Shown: positions 23,819 to 32,074, counted from the first letter of the stretch. The stretch is 34,453 nt of DNA from Microbispora sp. ZYX-F-249 (GCF_039649665.1 NZ_JBDJAW010000061.1:1-34453), one strand, 5' to 3'. Numbers and translations: made by a program. Notes: generated by a model not told the origin, from the letters alone.

Positions 23819-25417
23819 TCAGGCGCGGGTCCAGCGCTGGTTGGCCTGGCCGTTGCAGGTCCAGATGATGACCTTCGTGCCGTTCGCGGTGCCCGCGTTG
23901 TAGACGTCCAGGCACTTGTTCGCGCCGACGGCGGTGATGCTGCCGTCGGAGTTGAGCCGCCACTGCTGGTTGCTCTGGCCGTTGCAGTCCCAGATGATCA
24001 CATTGGTGCCGTCCGCGGTGCCCCGGTTGTTCACGTCCAGGCACTTGTTGCCGTAGACCCTCAGCTCACCCGAGGCGGTCGGCGTCCACTGCTGGTTGGC
24101 CTGGCCGTTGCAGTCCCAGATCTGCGCCTGGGCGCCGTTGGTCTGGGAGGCGCCGGCGACGTCGAGGCACCGGCCCGACCCCACACCCTTGATCGCGCCC
24201 GTGCCGGTGGGAGTGGGCGTGGGGGACGGCGTGACCAGGCCCCCTCCGCTCACGACGTACATGGCGGCCCCGTGTCCGGGCACCTGCGCGCTGATCGTCC
24301 CGGACGAGGAGCCGGTCGTGTGCGCCCACAGGTCGCGGACGGAGTAGGAGGAGGCGGAGCCGAGCCCGAGGGCGGAGGCCGTGGTGGACACCGTCGCCGC
24401 CGAGGTGCCCCGGTTGAGCAGCACGACGGCGACCGAGCCGTTGGACATCGGCTTGCGCCACACCTCCAGGTTCCCGTTGTCGCTGATCTTGTGGCCCTGC
24501 CGGCCGCCCCAGTCCTGGTTGACGGCGATGACCTCGGTGTTGGTGAGGATCGCGCGGGTCTCGGCGCTCATCGAGCGGATGTCGTTGCCCGCGATGAGCG
24601 GGGCGTTCAGCAGCGACCACAGGCTGAAGTGCGCCCTCCCCTCGGTCGCGGTCAGCGAACCGACCCCCACCTCCAGCATGTCGGGGTCGTTCCAGCCGCC
24701 CGGGCCCGAGTACGCCTCCAGGCCGACCTGCTGGTCCAGGATGCCCATGACCGAGTTCCAGTTCGCCTGGATGTCGCCCGTCGTGCGCCAGGAGTTGCCG
24801 GTCTGCATCCCCCAGGTCCAGACGCTCTCCTGGCCCCAGTTGCACAGGCTGAACAGGATCGGACGCCCGGTGGCGGCGAGCGCGTCGCGCATCGCCGTGT
24901 ACCGCTGCTGCCCGTTCTTGCCCTGGTGGTCGCCGCAGTTGTCGTACTTCAGGTAGTCGATCCCCCAGGAGGCCCACAGGGCGGCGTCCCGCCGCTCGTA
25001 CCCCAGGCTGGCCGGGTAGCCCGCACAGGTCGTGGTCCCGGCCGAGGAGTAGATGCCGAGCTTCAGGCCCTTGGCGTGGACGTAGTCGGCCAGCGCCTTC
25101 ATGCCGCTGGGGAACTTCTGCGGATCGGGCACCAGGTCGCCGTTCGCGTTGCGGCTCTTGGTGGACCAGCAGTCGTCGATGTTGACGTAGGTGTAGCCCG
25201 CCGCCGCCATGCCGCTGGACACCATGACGTCCGCGGTCTGCCGAACGAGCGTCTCGTTGACGTTGCAGCCGAAGCTGTTCCAGTCGTTCCACCCCATCTG
25301 GGGCGTACGGGCGAGCCCGTTGTCGAGCGCGGCGGCCGGTGACGTCGCGCCGCCGGCCGCGACGAGGGACCCGGCGGCCAGCACCGCCGCCAGCGTCCAT
25401 CGAACGATCCTGTGCAT
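23819..25417 (-). CDS. Secreted GH27 alpha-galactosidase-like enzyme with CBM13
   Basis: A 532-aa enzyme. Signal peptide 1 to about 30 (SPAAA), GH27 barrel and C-terminal beta-domain (about 31-395), a Thr-Pro linker and a C-terminal ricin-type CBM13 trefoil (about 405-532) with three QxW repeats (QANQQW, QSNQQW, QANQRW). Catalytic residues are nucleophile D159 in YLKYDNC and acid/base D215 in WRTTGDI. The IDDCW segment (D81, D82) keeps the Asp pair that binds galactose in alpha-galactosidases, so this is favoured over beta-L-arabinopyranosidase. ATG 25417 follows AAGGAG. A LacI-type operator lies 36 bp upstream; it is divergent from GH127. Confidence 0.92.
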   Translation of the reverse strand: MHRIVRWTLAAVLAAGSLVAAGGATSPAAALDNGLARTPQMGWNDWNSFGCNVNETLVRQTADVMVSSGMAAAGYTYVNIDDCWSTKSRNANGDLVPDPQKFPSGMKALADYVHAKGLKLGIYSSAGTTTCAGYPASLGYERRDAALWASWGIDYLKYDNCGDHQGKNGQQRYTAMRDALAATGRPILFSLCNWGQESVWTWGMQTGNSWRTTGDIQANWNSVMGILDQQVGLEAYSGPGGWNDPDMLEVGVGSLTATEGRAHFSLWSLLNAPLIAGNDIRSMSAETRAILTNTEVIAVNQDWGGRQGHKISDNGNLEVWRKPMSNGSVAVVLLNRGTSAATVSTTASALGLGSASSYSVRDLWAHTTGSSSGTISAQVPGHGAAMYVVSGGGLVTPSPTPTPTGTGAIKGVGSGRCLDVAGASQTNGAQAQIWDCNGQANQQWTPTASGELRVYGNKCLDVNNRGTADGTNVIIWDCNGQSNQQWRLNSDGSITAVGANKCLDVYNAGTANGTKVIIWTCNGQANQRWTRA

Positions 25418-25452
25418 CTGACTCCTTAGCCGCCGTACGTCGGTCCCGGGGG

Positions 25453-25466
25453 TGATAGCGATAACA
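25453..25466. promoter_or_regulatory. LacI-type operator upstream of GH27-CBM13
   Basis: TGATAGCGATAACA matches the perfect palindrome at 33503 (TGTTAGCGCTAACA) at 12 of 14 positions, with the central CG typical of LacI-family sites. It lies 36-49 bp upstream of the GH27 start codon, where a repressor would block transcription. Confidence 0.55.
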
Positions 25467-25621
25467 TTTCGGGCCGCGCGTCAGGGTGGTTGGTGGTGTG
25501 CGGCGGAGCCAATACGACGCCGCCGATCCCGTCAAGGGGGGTCGGGCGGGGGTGCTCCGCCGGACGCGGCGCCGCCTGCGCTCACGGGCGCACGGTCGTC
25601 GGATCGCCGGGCGGGCCGCCC

Positions 25622-25632
25622 TGAAAGTTTCA
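25622..25632. promoter_or_regulatory. GAAAsTTTC operator (GH27/GH127 region, site 1)
   Basis: TGAAAGTTTCA, identical to the site at 17132; symmetry extends one more base each side (CTGAAAGTTTCAG). Confidence 0.7.
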
Positions 25633-25723
25633 GGCCCACGGGTGCGGGCCGGAGCTTTCGGAACGTTACCGCGACCGACCCGTCATCGCCGCAGGAAGGC
25701 GGACCCCGAGGGCATCGGTGGCA

Positions 25724-25733
25724 CGAAACTTTC
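25724..25733. promoter_or_regulatory. GAAAsTTTC operator (GH27/GH127 region, site 2)
   Basis: CGAAACTTTC; the nine-base palindrome GAAACTTTC (25725-25733) ends 11 bases upstream of the TTGACA element at 25745. The same 11-base spacing is found in the pectate lyase promoter. Confidence 0.7.
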
Positions 25734-25744
25734 CGGATACGGTC

Positions 25745-25774
25745 TTGACATGTTTCGTGGCGATTTCTCACACT
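25745..25774 (+). promoter_or_regulatory. Promoter of the GH127 gene
   Basis: A perfect TTGACA (25745-25750), an 18-base spacer and CACACT (25769-25774). Transcription would start near 25782, giving a leader of about 230 bases. The -10 is weak by consensus but identical to that of the pectate lyase promoter, including the following GAG. Confidence 0.55.
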
Positions 25775-25848
25775 GAGCCCGGGCGGCATCCCGCCGGGGC
25801 TTGTGGTGGGCGGCGGGACCGCCGCCCGACACGGCCCCGGTGCGTCCC

Positions 25849-25908
25849 GTGCCGGTTCCGTGCCGGTTCCGTGCCGGTTCCGTGCCGATTCGGGGCTGAT
25901 TCGGGGCC
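25849..25908. repeat. 11-bp tandem repeats in the GH127 leader
   Basis: GTGCCGGTTCC is repeated exactly at 25849, 25860 and 25871, with a degenerate fourth copy at 25882. GATTCGGGGCT then occurs at 25887 and, with its last base changed, at 25898. Both blocks have an 11-bp period, close to one DNA helical turn. Non-coding. Confidence 0.8.
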
Positions 25909-25974
25909 GGCTTCGCGGGGTGTCCCGCGCCCCCCGTTCGCCGTCATCCGATCCGGATGGCGGCACCACCGTTG

Positions 25975-25990
25975 TTGTTAACGCTAACAA
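25975..25990. promoter_or_regulatory. LacI-type operator upstream of GH127
   Basis: TTGTTA and TAACAA arms around ACGC (TTGTTAACGCTAACAA), a LacI-type palindrome with a central CG. It ends 22 bp before the GTG start and 12 bp before the AGGAGG, well downstream of the promoter at 25745, so a bound repressor could act as a roadblock. Confidence 0.6.
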
Positions 25991-26012
25991 AGCGAGATGT
26001 CCAGGAGGCCAC

Positions 26013-28757
26013 GTGTCCCCCTCGTCCTTCAGCCGGCGCCGGCTGCTCCAGGCCGCCGGCGTCGCCGCCGTGGCCTCCGCCGTCGGAGAGGTCGCCGGCG
26101 CCTCCGCCGCCGGAGCCGCGGTCGCGCCGGCCCGGACCGACATCGGCGTCTCCGCGTACGCCTTCGAGCTCGGGCAGGTGCGGCTGACCGGGGGCCGCTG
26201 GATGGACAACCAGAACCGCACGCTGTCGTATCTGCGGTTCGTCGACGTCGACCGGCTGCTGTACAACTTCCGCGCCAACCACAGGCTGTCCACCGGCGGC
26301 GCCGCCGCGAACGGGGGATGGGACGCGCCGAGCTTCCCGTTCCGCACCCACGTGCAGGGGCACTTCCTGTCCGCGTGGGCCCAGGCCTATGCCGTGCTCG
26401 GGGACACCACGTGCCGGGACAAGGCGACCTACATGGTCGCCGAGCTGGCCAAGTGCCAGGCCAACAACGGGGCCGCCGGCTTCGGCGCCGGTTATCTGTC
26501 GGGCTTCCCCGAGTCCGACTTCGCCGCACTCGAGGCGCGCACGCTGAGCAACGGCAACGTCCCGTACTACTGCATCCACAAGACCATGACCGGCCTGCTC
26601 GACGTGTGGCGTCTCATCGGCGACAGCCGGGCCCGCGACGTGCTCCTGGCGCTGGCCGGCTGGGTGGACCAGCGGACGGGCAGGCTCAGCTCCGGCCAGA
26701 TGCAGAACATGCTGGGCACCGAGTTCGGCGGGATGAACGCGGTGCTGACCGACCTCTACCAGCAGACGGGCGACGGACGCTGGCTGACCGTCGCGCAGCG
26801 GTTCGACCACGCCGCGGTGTTCAACCCGCTGGCGTCGAACCAGGACCAGCTCAACGGCCTGCACGCCAATACCCAGGTGCCCAAGTGGATCGGCGCGGCC
26901 CGCGAGTACAAGGCGACCGGCACCACCCGCTACCGGGACATCGCCGCCAACGCCTGGAACATCACCGTCGGCGCGCACACCTACGCGATCGGGGGCAACA
27001 GCCAGGCCGAGCACTTCCGGGCGCCCAATGCGATCGCGGGCTACCTCACCAACGACACGTGCGAACACTGCAACAGCGTCAACATGCTCAACCTGACCCG
27101 CGAGCTGTGGCTGCTAAACCCCGACCGGGTGGCGTACGTGGACTTCTACGAGCAGGCGCTGCTCAACCACGTCATCGGCGCGCAGAACCCGGCCGACGGC
27201 CACGGCCACATCACCTACTTCACGCCGCTCAAGCCGGGCGGCCGCCGCGGGGTGGGCCCGGCGTGGGGCGGCGGCACCTGGAGCACCGACTACAACTCGT
27301 TCTGGTGCTGCCAGGGGACCGGGGTGGAGGTCAACACGAGACTGACGGACTCCATCTACTTCTACAACGGCACCACGCTGACGGTGAACCTGTTCGCCCC
27401 CTCGGTGCTGAACTGGACCCAGCGCGGCATCACGGTCACCCAGACGACGTCCTATCCGGTGAGCGACACCACGACCCTCACCGTCACGGGCGACGCCGGC
27501 GGGTCGTGGTCGATGCGCGTGCGCATCCCCTCCTGGACCACCGGCGCCACCATCAGCGTCAACGGCGCCCAGCAGGACGTGGACACCACCCCCGGCACGT
27601 ACGCCGTCCTCACCCGGTCCTGGGCCTCCGGTGACACCGTCACCGTCCGCCTGCCCATGCGCGTCGTCATGAAGGCCGCCAACGACAACCCGAACGTCGC
27701 GGCTATCACGTACGGCCCGGTCGTCCTGTCCGGGAACTACGGGAACACCGCCCTGTCGGCGCCGCCCGCCCTGAACACCGCGTCCATCACCCGGACCGGC
27801 ACCACCGCGCTCGCCTTCACCGCGACCGCCAACGGCTCCACGGTCAACCTTGGCCCGTTCTACGACGCGCACGGGCACAACTACACCGTCTACTGGAACA
27901 CCGGCGGCAGCGGCGGCGGGGGCGGGACGGCGAGCTACCGGCTGGTCAACGCGGCCAGCGGCCTCGTGCTGGGCGTGCAGAACATGTCCACCGCCGACGG
28001 GGGCCTCGCGCTGCAGTGGACCGACAACGGCACCGCCGACCACGACTGGGAGCTGATCGTGGACGGCAACGCCGTGCGGTTCCGCAACGTCAACAGCGGC
28101 AAGGTGCTCGGCGTGGAGAACATGTCCACCGTAGACAACGCCCGCGTCCTGCAGTGGACCGACAACGGCACCGCCGACCACCGCTGGACGATCGCCGACG
28201 CCGGCGACGGCTCTCACAAGATCCGCAACGTCAACAGCGGCAAACTCCTGGCCATCCAGGGCGGCTCGACCGCGAACGGGGCCCAGGCCGTGCAGGACTC
28301 CGACAACGGCGGTGCGGACAACCAGTGGCGGTTCGTGCCGAACGGCGCCCGGCGCATCCAGAACCTGGCCAGCGGGCTGGTGCTGGGCGTGCAGAACATG
28401 TCCACCGCCGACGGCGGCCTGGTCATCCAGTGGGGTGACACCGGCACCGCCGACCACCTCTGGACCGCCGTGGTCGACTCGGGCGGCTACCTGCGCCTGC
28501 GCAACTCCAACAGCGGCAAGGTGCTCGGCGTGGAGAACGCCGCCACCGCGGCCGGGTCGCGGGTGCTCCAGTGGGCCGACAACGGCACCTCCGACCACCG
28601 GTGGCGGCTGCGCCACGGCGCCAACGGCTACTTCCGCATCCAGTGCGCCAACGGCGGCAGGGTCCTCGGCGTCAGCGGCGGCTCCACCGCCCAGGGCGCC
28701 CAGGTCGTCCTCGCCGACGACAACGGGGCGAACGACCACCTGTGGCGTTTCGTCTGA
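26013..28757 (+). CDS. Secreted GH127-type beta-L-arabinofuranosidase with two ricin-type trefoils
   Basis: A 914-aa protein. GTG 26013 follows AGGAGG. The N-terminus SRRRLLQAAGVAAVAS is a twin-arginine-type signal, with Ala-rich cleavage near 30-37. The catalytic part (about 45-630) belongs to the PF07944 group. E351 and C353 (TCEHCNS) and C432-C433 (SFWCCQGTG) match the zinc/cysteine nucleophile site of the Bifidobacterium enzyme HypBA1, and E333 (AEHF) matches its acid/base. A Gly-rich linker then leads to six ricin-type repeats (about 642-914). It should release beta-linked L-arabinofuranose outside the cell. GH146 is a close alternative family. Two regulator motifs precede it. Confidence 0.88.
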   Translation: MSPSSFSRRRLLQAAGVAAVASAVGEVAGASAAGAAVAPARTDIGVSAYAFELGQVRLTGGRWMDNQNRTLSYLRFVDVDRLLYNFRANHRLSTGGAAANGGWDAPSFPFRTHVQGHFLSAWAQAYAVLGDTTCRDKATYMVAELAKCQANNGAAGFGAGYLSGFPESDFAALEARTLSNGNVPYYCIHKTMTGLLDVWRLIGDSRARDVLLALAGWVDQRTGRLSSGQMQNMLGTEFGGMNAVLTDLYQQTGDGRWLTVAQRFDHAAVFNPLASNQDQLNGLHANTQVPKWIGAAREYKATGTTRYRDIAANAWNITVGAHTYAIGGNSQAEHFRAPNAIAGYLTNDTCEHCNSVNMLNLTRELWLLNPDRVAYVDFYEQALLNHVIGAQNPADGHGHITYFTPLKPGGRRGVGPAWGGGTWSTDYNSFWCCQGTGVEVNTRLTDSIYFYNGTTLTVNLFAPSVLNWTQRGITVTQTTSYPVSDTTTLTVTGDAGGSWSMRVRIPSWTTGATISVNGAQQDVDTTPGTYAVLTRSWASGDTVTVRLPMRVVMKAANDNPNVAAITYGPVVLSGNYGNTALSAPPALNTASITRTGTTALAFTATANGSTVNLGPFYDAHGHNYTVYWNTGGSGGGGGTASYRLVNAASGLVLGVQNMSTADGGLALQWTDNGTADHDWELIVDGNAVRFRNVNSGKVLGVENMSTVDNARVLQWTDNGTADHRWTIADAGDGSHKIRNVNSGKLLAIQGGSTANGAQAVQDSDNGGADNQWRFVPNGARRIQNLASGLVLGVQNMSTADGGLVIQWGDTGTADHLWTAVVDSGGYLRLRNSNSGKVLGVENAATAAGSRVLQWADNGTSDHRWRLRHGANGYFRIQCANGGRVLGVSGGSTAQGAQVVLADDNGANDHLWRFV
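27930..28757 (+). repeat. Six ricin-type (CBM13) repeats at the GH127 C-terminus
   Basis: Each repeat of about 45 residues has a G-x-V/L-L-G/A-V/I core and a final D-N/H-x-W (DHDW, DHRW, DNQW, DHLW, DHRW, DHLW). Six repeats make two beta-trefoils. Repeats 1 and 4 share nearly identical DNA (from 27967 and 28380), indicating recent duplication of a three-repeat unit. Confidence 0.8.
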
Positions 28758-28769
28758 GGTGGGAGGGCG

Positions 28770-29228
28770 TCAGCGCCGCCAGCGGTAATGGGCGTCGGGC
28801 AGGTTCTCCTCGTTGCCGCTGCCGTCGCCCTCCGCGACGAGGGTGAAACCGTGCCGCTCGTAGAACCGCCGGGCGCCCGTGTTGCGCTGGAAGACGTACA
28901 GGTCGAGCCCGTGGGGGCGCGCCTGCTTGGCGTGGCCGAGCAGCGCGCTCCCGACGCCGCGGTTCCGGGCGCCGGGAGCGAGATACAGGTGGTCGAGCCA
29001 GCCGCCGCTCAGGGCCGCGAACCCCGCGACCCGGCCGCGCAGCTCGGCCACCCACACCTGCGACGACGGCAGCACGACGCCGGCGATCCACGCCCGGGTC
29101 TCCTCGTCGGAGTGGAGACGGGGCAGGTAGGTCATCTCGGCCCGGGCGGCGAGGAACACCTCGGCGACGTGCCCTGCGTCGCCGGACCCGGCGCGGCGGA
29201 TCAGCGGCCGGGCATCGTGGGCGGTCAT
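28770..29228 (-). CDS. GNAT-family N-acetyltransferase
   Basis: A 152-aa acetyl-CoA-dependent acetyltransferase. The acetyl-CoA motif is LYLAPGARNRGVGSALLGHA, then LYVFQRNTGARRFYERHGF. Substrate unknown. The ATG at 29228 follows GGAAGGAG. It lies 43 bp downstream of the NADAR gene on the same strand and ends 12 bp from the convergent GH127 gene. Confidence 0.87.
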   Translation of the reverse strand: MTAHDARPLIRRAGSGDAGHVAEVFLAARAEMTYLPRLHSDEETRAWIAGVVLPSSQVWVAELRGRVAGFAALSGGWLDHLYLAPGARNRGVGSALLGHAKQARPHGLDLYVFQRNTGARRFYERHGFTLVAEGDGSGNEENLPDAHYRWRR

Positions 29229-29271
29229 CTCCGCGCTCCTTCCCGTACGGCGGACGGCCGGGCGGCGCCCC

Positions 29272-29862
29272 TCACGACCCGGCCCCCAGGGCGTCGCGGG
29301 CCGCCATCAGGGCGAAGCCGAGCAGGTTGAGGCCCTGCCAGGTCGAGGGGGAGGCGGCGCGTTCGTCGCCGGCGGTCAGGCCGATGCCCCAGATCCGGTC
29401 GTACGGGCTGGCCTCGACCAGGATCCGGCCTCCGGTCGCGAGCAGGTAACGCGACAGCTCGGGGTTCTGGCCGAACTTGGCGACGCTGCCGCGGACCACG
29501 ATGCCGAAGCGTCGGGCGTCCCACACCTGCTCGTCGAAGCCGCGCACGGCCCGGCCGAGCTTCTTGGCCTCGCCGGGATGACCGGCGGCGAGGATCTGCT
29601 CGGCGGCCCGGTCGTCGCCGAACAGCCAGGCCTTGTGCGCCATCATGTAGTGCTCGGCGGAGGCGAAGGTGTGACCGTCCTCGGTGAAGGTGACCGGCCA
29701 CCACTGCGACAGGCAGCCGGGACCGGCGCCTCCGTCCCGGGCGGGCCGGTGGCCCCAGAAGTACAGGTAGCGAAGGGCGCGGCCGGCTCGCTCCGCGGCC
29801 ACCGCCTCGTCCACACTGCGCGGTAACACGATCTGCTCGGACACGCCCACACCGTGCCACAA
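29272..29862 (-). CDS. NADAR-family protein (YbiA-like)
   Basis: About 196 aa. Family motifs are present: LYFWGHRP, FASAEHYMMAHKAWLFGD, EAKKLGRAVRGFDEQVWDARRFGIV (in two parts, EAKKLGRAVRGFDEQ and WDARRFGIV), ASPYDRIWGIGL and WQGLNLLGFALM. NADAR proteins are N-glycosidases; some hydrolyse riboflavin intermediates (YbiA) and others reverse guanine ADP-ribosylation. There is no DarT-like toxin next to it, so the YbiA-type role is as likely. The start is uncertain: TTG 29862 has GAGG four bases upstream; GTG 29850 or GTG 29844 are alternatives. Confidence 0.83.
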   Translation of the reverse strand: MWHGVGVSEQIVLPRSVDEAVAAERAGRALRYLYFWGHRPARDGGAGPGCLSQWWPVTFTEDGHTFASAEHYMMAHKAWLFGDDRAAEQILAAGHPGEAKKLGRAVRGFDEQVWDARRFGIVVRGSVAKFGQNPELSRYLLATGGRILVEASPYDRIWGIGLTAGDERAASPSTWQGLNLLGFALMAARDALGAGS

Positions 29863-29993
29863 AGGGCCTCGTCCCGGCCATCGGGTTTCGGCAGTGCGAC
29901 GTCCGTCGCGCGGGCGCTTCGCCGCCCGCCGACTCGGGCACCCGCCGACCGGGACCGCGGCGTACGGAGCTGTGCATCGGCCTGCCGTACGCG

Positions 29994-30287
29994 ATGGGCT
30001 TCGACCGGGCGGAGCTGCGCGGGGTCGTCGCCTTCGGACTCGCCCTCCTGGAAGCGTGCCGGACGCGGCCGCTTGACGAGGTGTGCGCCCACCCGTCTCC
30101 CGGAGTCCGCGCTCTGTTCCCGGTCCCGCACCGCGCGCTGCGCATGCACGGCTACACGTACGTCAACGCGCTGCGCCACCGTTTGCGGTGGCGTCGGAGG
30201 GCGCGGCGACGGCTATGGCCGGCAGCCGCGACTCCGGCGAGAAGAGCTCGCATGTCGCACAGGTGCTTGCCTCTTGTCTCGAAGTGA
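29994..30287 (+). pseudogene. Possible gene remnant in a 496-bp gap
   Basis: A frame that looks coding from about 29964 (TELCIGLPYAMGFDRAELR) to about 30190, with GC-rich third positions and protein-like composition (VVAFGLALLEACRTRPLDE, HRALRMHGYTYVNAL). It then turns into an Arg-rich tail ending at 30287. ATG 29994 is internal to the protein-like stretch, and no ribosome site fits. It may be a truncated gene or a small orphan gene. I do not recognise a family. The rest of the 29863-30358 gap holds nothing else I can support except the hairpin at 30287. Confidence 0.3.
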
Positions 30288-30329
30288 CGTTCCTCCCGTG
30301 AGCGGGTCTCCCGCTCACGGGAGGAACGT
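30287..30329. terminator. Perfect 20-bp hairpin, probable bidirectional terminator
   Basis: Bases 30287-30306 and 30310-30329 are exact reverse complements around a TCT loop. It lies 29 bp after the stop of the GH27-CBM2 gene (minus strand) and abuts the end of the possible remnant. No T-tract. The stem is unusually long and free of mismatches. Confidence 0.8.
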
Positions 30330-30358
30330 GGGCCGATTCCGCTCGGCCCGCCTGTCGA

Positions 30359-31981
30359 TCAGGGACTCGTGCAGGTGATGCCGGTGGGGGCGGCCGAGCC
30401 GCTGCCGTTGGCGGTGAAGCCGAACGTCGTCGAGCCGTTGCCGGCGACGGTGCCGTTGTAGGGGGCGTTCTTGACGGTGACGGCGCCGCTGGTGCCGGTG
30501 TTCACGCCGTTCCACAGGCTCGTGATGCTCTGCCCGCCGGCCAGGGTCATCTTCACGGTCCAGCCGTTCAGCGGGGTCGGCCCGTCGTTGCCGACGGTCA
30601 CCTCGCCCTGGAAGCCGCTGCCCCAGTCGTTGATCCGCTTGTAGGTCGCCGTGCAGGTACCCGGCTGCCCGCCCGGCGTCGGCGACGGGCTGGGGGACAG
30701 CGGTGGGCTGGGGGATGGTGTGGGGGACTGCGGCGGCGTCGGGCTCGGCGACGGGGTCGTGTCGCCGCTGACCCGGTACACGACGGTGCCATGGGCCGGC
30801 ACGCTGGCCGAGATGGTGCCGTTGGTGCCGCTCAGGGTGTTCGTCCACGCGTCACGCAGGATGAACGAGCCGCCGGACATCCCGATCGCGGACGCGGTGG
30901 TGCTGATCGTGGTCGTGCTGCCGCCCTGGTTGAACAGAGCGACCGCGACGTCGCCGTTGCCGAGCTTCTTGGCCAGCACACGCCGGGTGCCGTCATTGCT
31001 GATCTGGCGTGCCTGCAGACCGAGCGGGTCCTGGTTGATGGCGATCAGGTTCGGGTTCTTCAGGATGGTCTGCGTCGCCGTGTCCATGCTGCGCAGGTCG
31101 TTCCCCGCGATCAGGGGGGAGGCCATCATCGCCCAGAGGGCGAAGTGGCTGCGCATCTCCGTGTCGGTCATGCCGCCCCGGCCGACCTCCATCATGTCCG
31201 GGTCGTTGAACGCTCCCGGCTTCGCGTACGACGCGAGCGGGACGGTGACGTTGACGATGTTCTGGATGCCCATCGGGTAGCCGTTGGTCTGACCGGTGTC
31301 CCACTTGTTGGTGATGTCCTCGGTCGTCCGCCACATGTTGGCGACGTCCCCCCAGTTGCGCTGCGGGCCCGTCTTGGCGTGGATGCTGTTGGGGTTGATG
31401 CTGTAGACGATCGGCCGTCCGGTCGCCGCCAGCGCGTCGCGCATCTTGGCGAACGTACGGACCTGGTCGTCGATGGTGCCGCTGGGCGAGCACCAGTCGT
31501 ACTTCAGGTAGTCCACGCCCCAGGCGGCGAACTGTCTGGCGTCCTGGGTCTCGTGTCCCTGGCTGCCGGTCGCGCCGGGGTAACTGCCGAAGTACTGCGC
31601 GCAGGTCTTGTCCACGGGCACCTGGTAGATGCCGAACTTCAGCCCTTTGGCGTGCAGATAGTCGCCGAGGGCCTTCATCCCGCTCGGGAACCGCGACGGA
31701 TTGCCCTGCAGGTTCCCCGCGGAGTCGCGGGTGGGGTTGAACCAACAGTCGTCGACCACGACGTACTGGTAGCCCAGGTCGCGCAGGCCGGAGCTGACGA
31801 TCGCGTCGGCCATCTGCTTGATCAGCGTCTCGGATATGTTGCAGCCGAACGTGTTCCAGCTGTTCCAGCCCATGGGGGGCGTGCGGGCCACCCCGTTGTC
31901 GAGGGCGGCGGCCTGGTCCTGCAGGGCGATCGGGCCGGCCACGAGAACGCCGGCGGCGAGTAGAGCTCCCAATTTGCGCAC
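30359..31981 (-). CDS. Secreted GH27 alpha-galactosidase-like enzyme with CBM2
   Basis: A 540-aa enzyme starting at GTG 31981 after AAGGAGGG; an upstream in-frame ATG (32023) has no ribosome site. Signal peptide 1 to about 26 (DQAAA), GH27 domain (about 27-425), Ser/Pro/Thr linker and C-terminal CBM2 (about 440-540). Nucleophile D162 (YLKYDWC) and acid/base D222 (WRTTEDI); VDDCW keeps the Asp pair at 77-78. It differs from the other GH27 here in having a cellulose-type CBM2 instead of CBM13 and KYDWC instead of KYDNC, so targeting and perhaps specificity differ. It lies 93 bp downstream of the pectate lyase gene and is probably in its operon. Confidence 0.92.
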   Translation of the reverse strand: MRKLGALLAAGVLVAGPIALQDQAAALDNGVARTPPMGWNSWNTFGCNISETLIKQMADAIVSSGLRDLGYQYVVVDDCWFNPTRDSAGNLQGNPSRFPSGMKALGDYLHAKGLKFGIYQVPVDKTCAQYFGSYPGATGSQGHETQDARQFAAWGVDYLKYDWCSPSGTIDDQVRTFAKMRDALAATGRPIVYSINPNSIHAKTGPQRNWGDVANMWRTTEDITNKWDTGQTNGYPMGIQNIVNVTVPLASYAKPGAFNDPDMMEVGRGGMTDTEMRSHFALWAMMASPLIAGNDLRSMDTATQTILKNPNLIAINQDPLGLQARQISNDGTRRVLAKKLGNGDVAVALFNQGGSTTTISTTASAIGMSGGSFILRDAWTNTLSGTNGTISASVPAHGTVVYRVSGDTTPSPSPTPPQSPTPSPSPPLSPSPSPTPGGQPGTCTATYKRINDWGSGFQGEVTVGNDGPTPLNGWTVKMTLAGGQSITSLWNGVNTGTSGAVTVKNAPYNGTVAGNGSTTFGFTANGSGSAAPTGITCTSP

Positions 31982-32074
31982 GGACCCTCCTTCGGAGTCA
32001 CGGATGGATGGGGGATCAGCCACAGGGGCCCGTCCTGCCGAAGGGGCCTCGTGGGTGAGCGCCGGGTGCGGTGG

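Larger units (their letters stand above)
25418..26012. other. 595-bp divergent regulatory region GH27 / GH127
   Basis: Contains no gene I can support. From left to right it holds a LacI-type palindrome (25453-25466), a GAAAGTTTC palindrome (25622-25632), a GAAACTTTC palindrome (25724-25733), a TTGACA promoter (25745-25774), 11-bp repeats (25849-25908) and a second LacI-type palindrome (25975-25990). Open frames across it have no coding signature. Confidence 0.7.

Noticed and set aside
29272..29862. NADAR as part of a DarTG-like defence system
   Set aside because: No DarT-like or other toxin gene is adjacent; the only partner is a GNAT gene.
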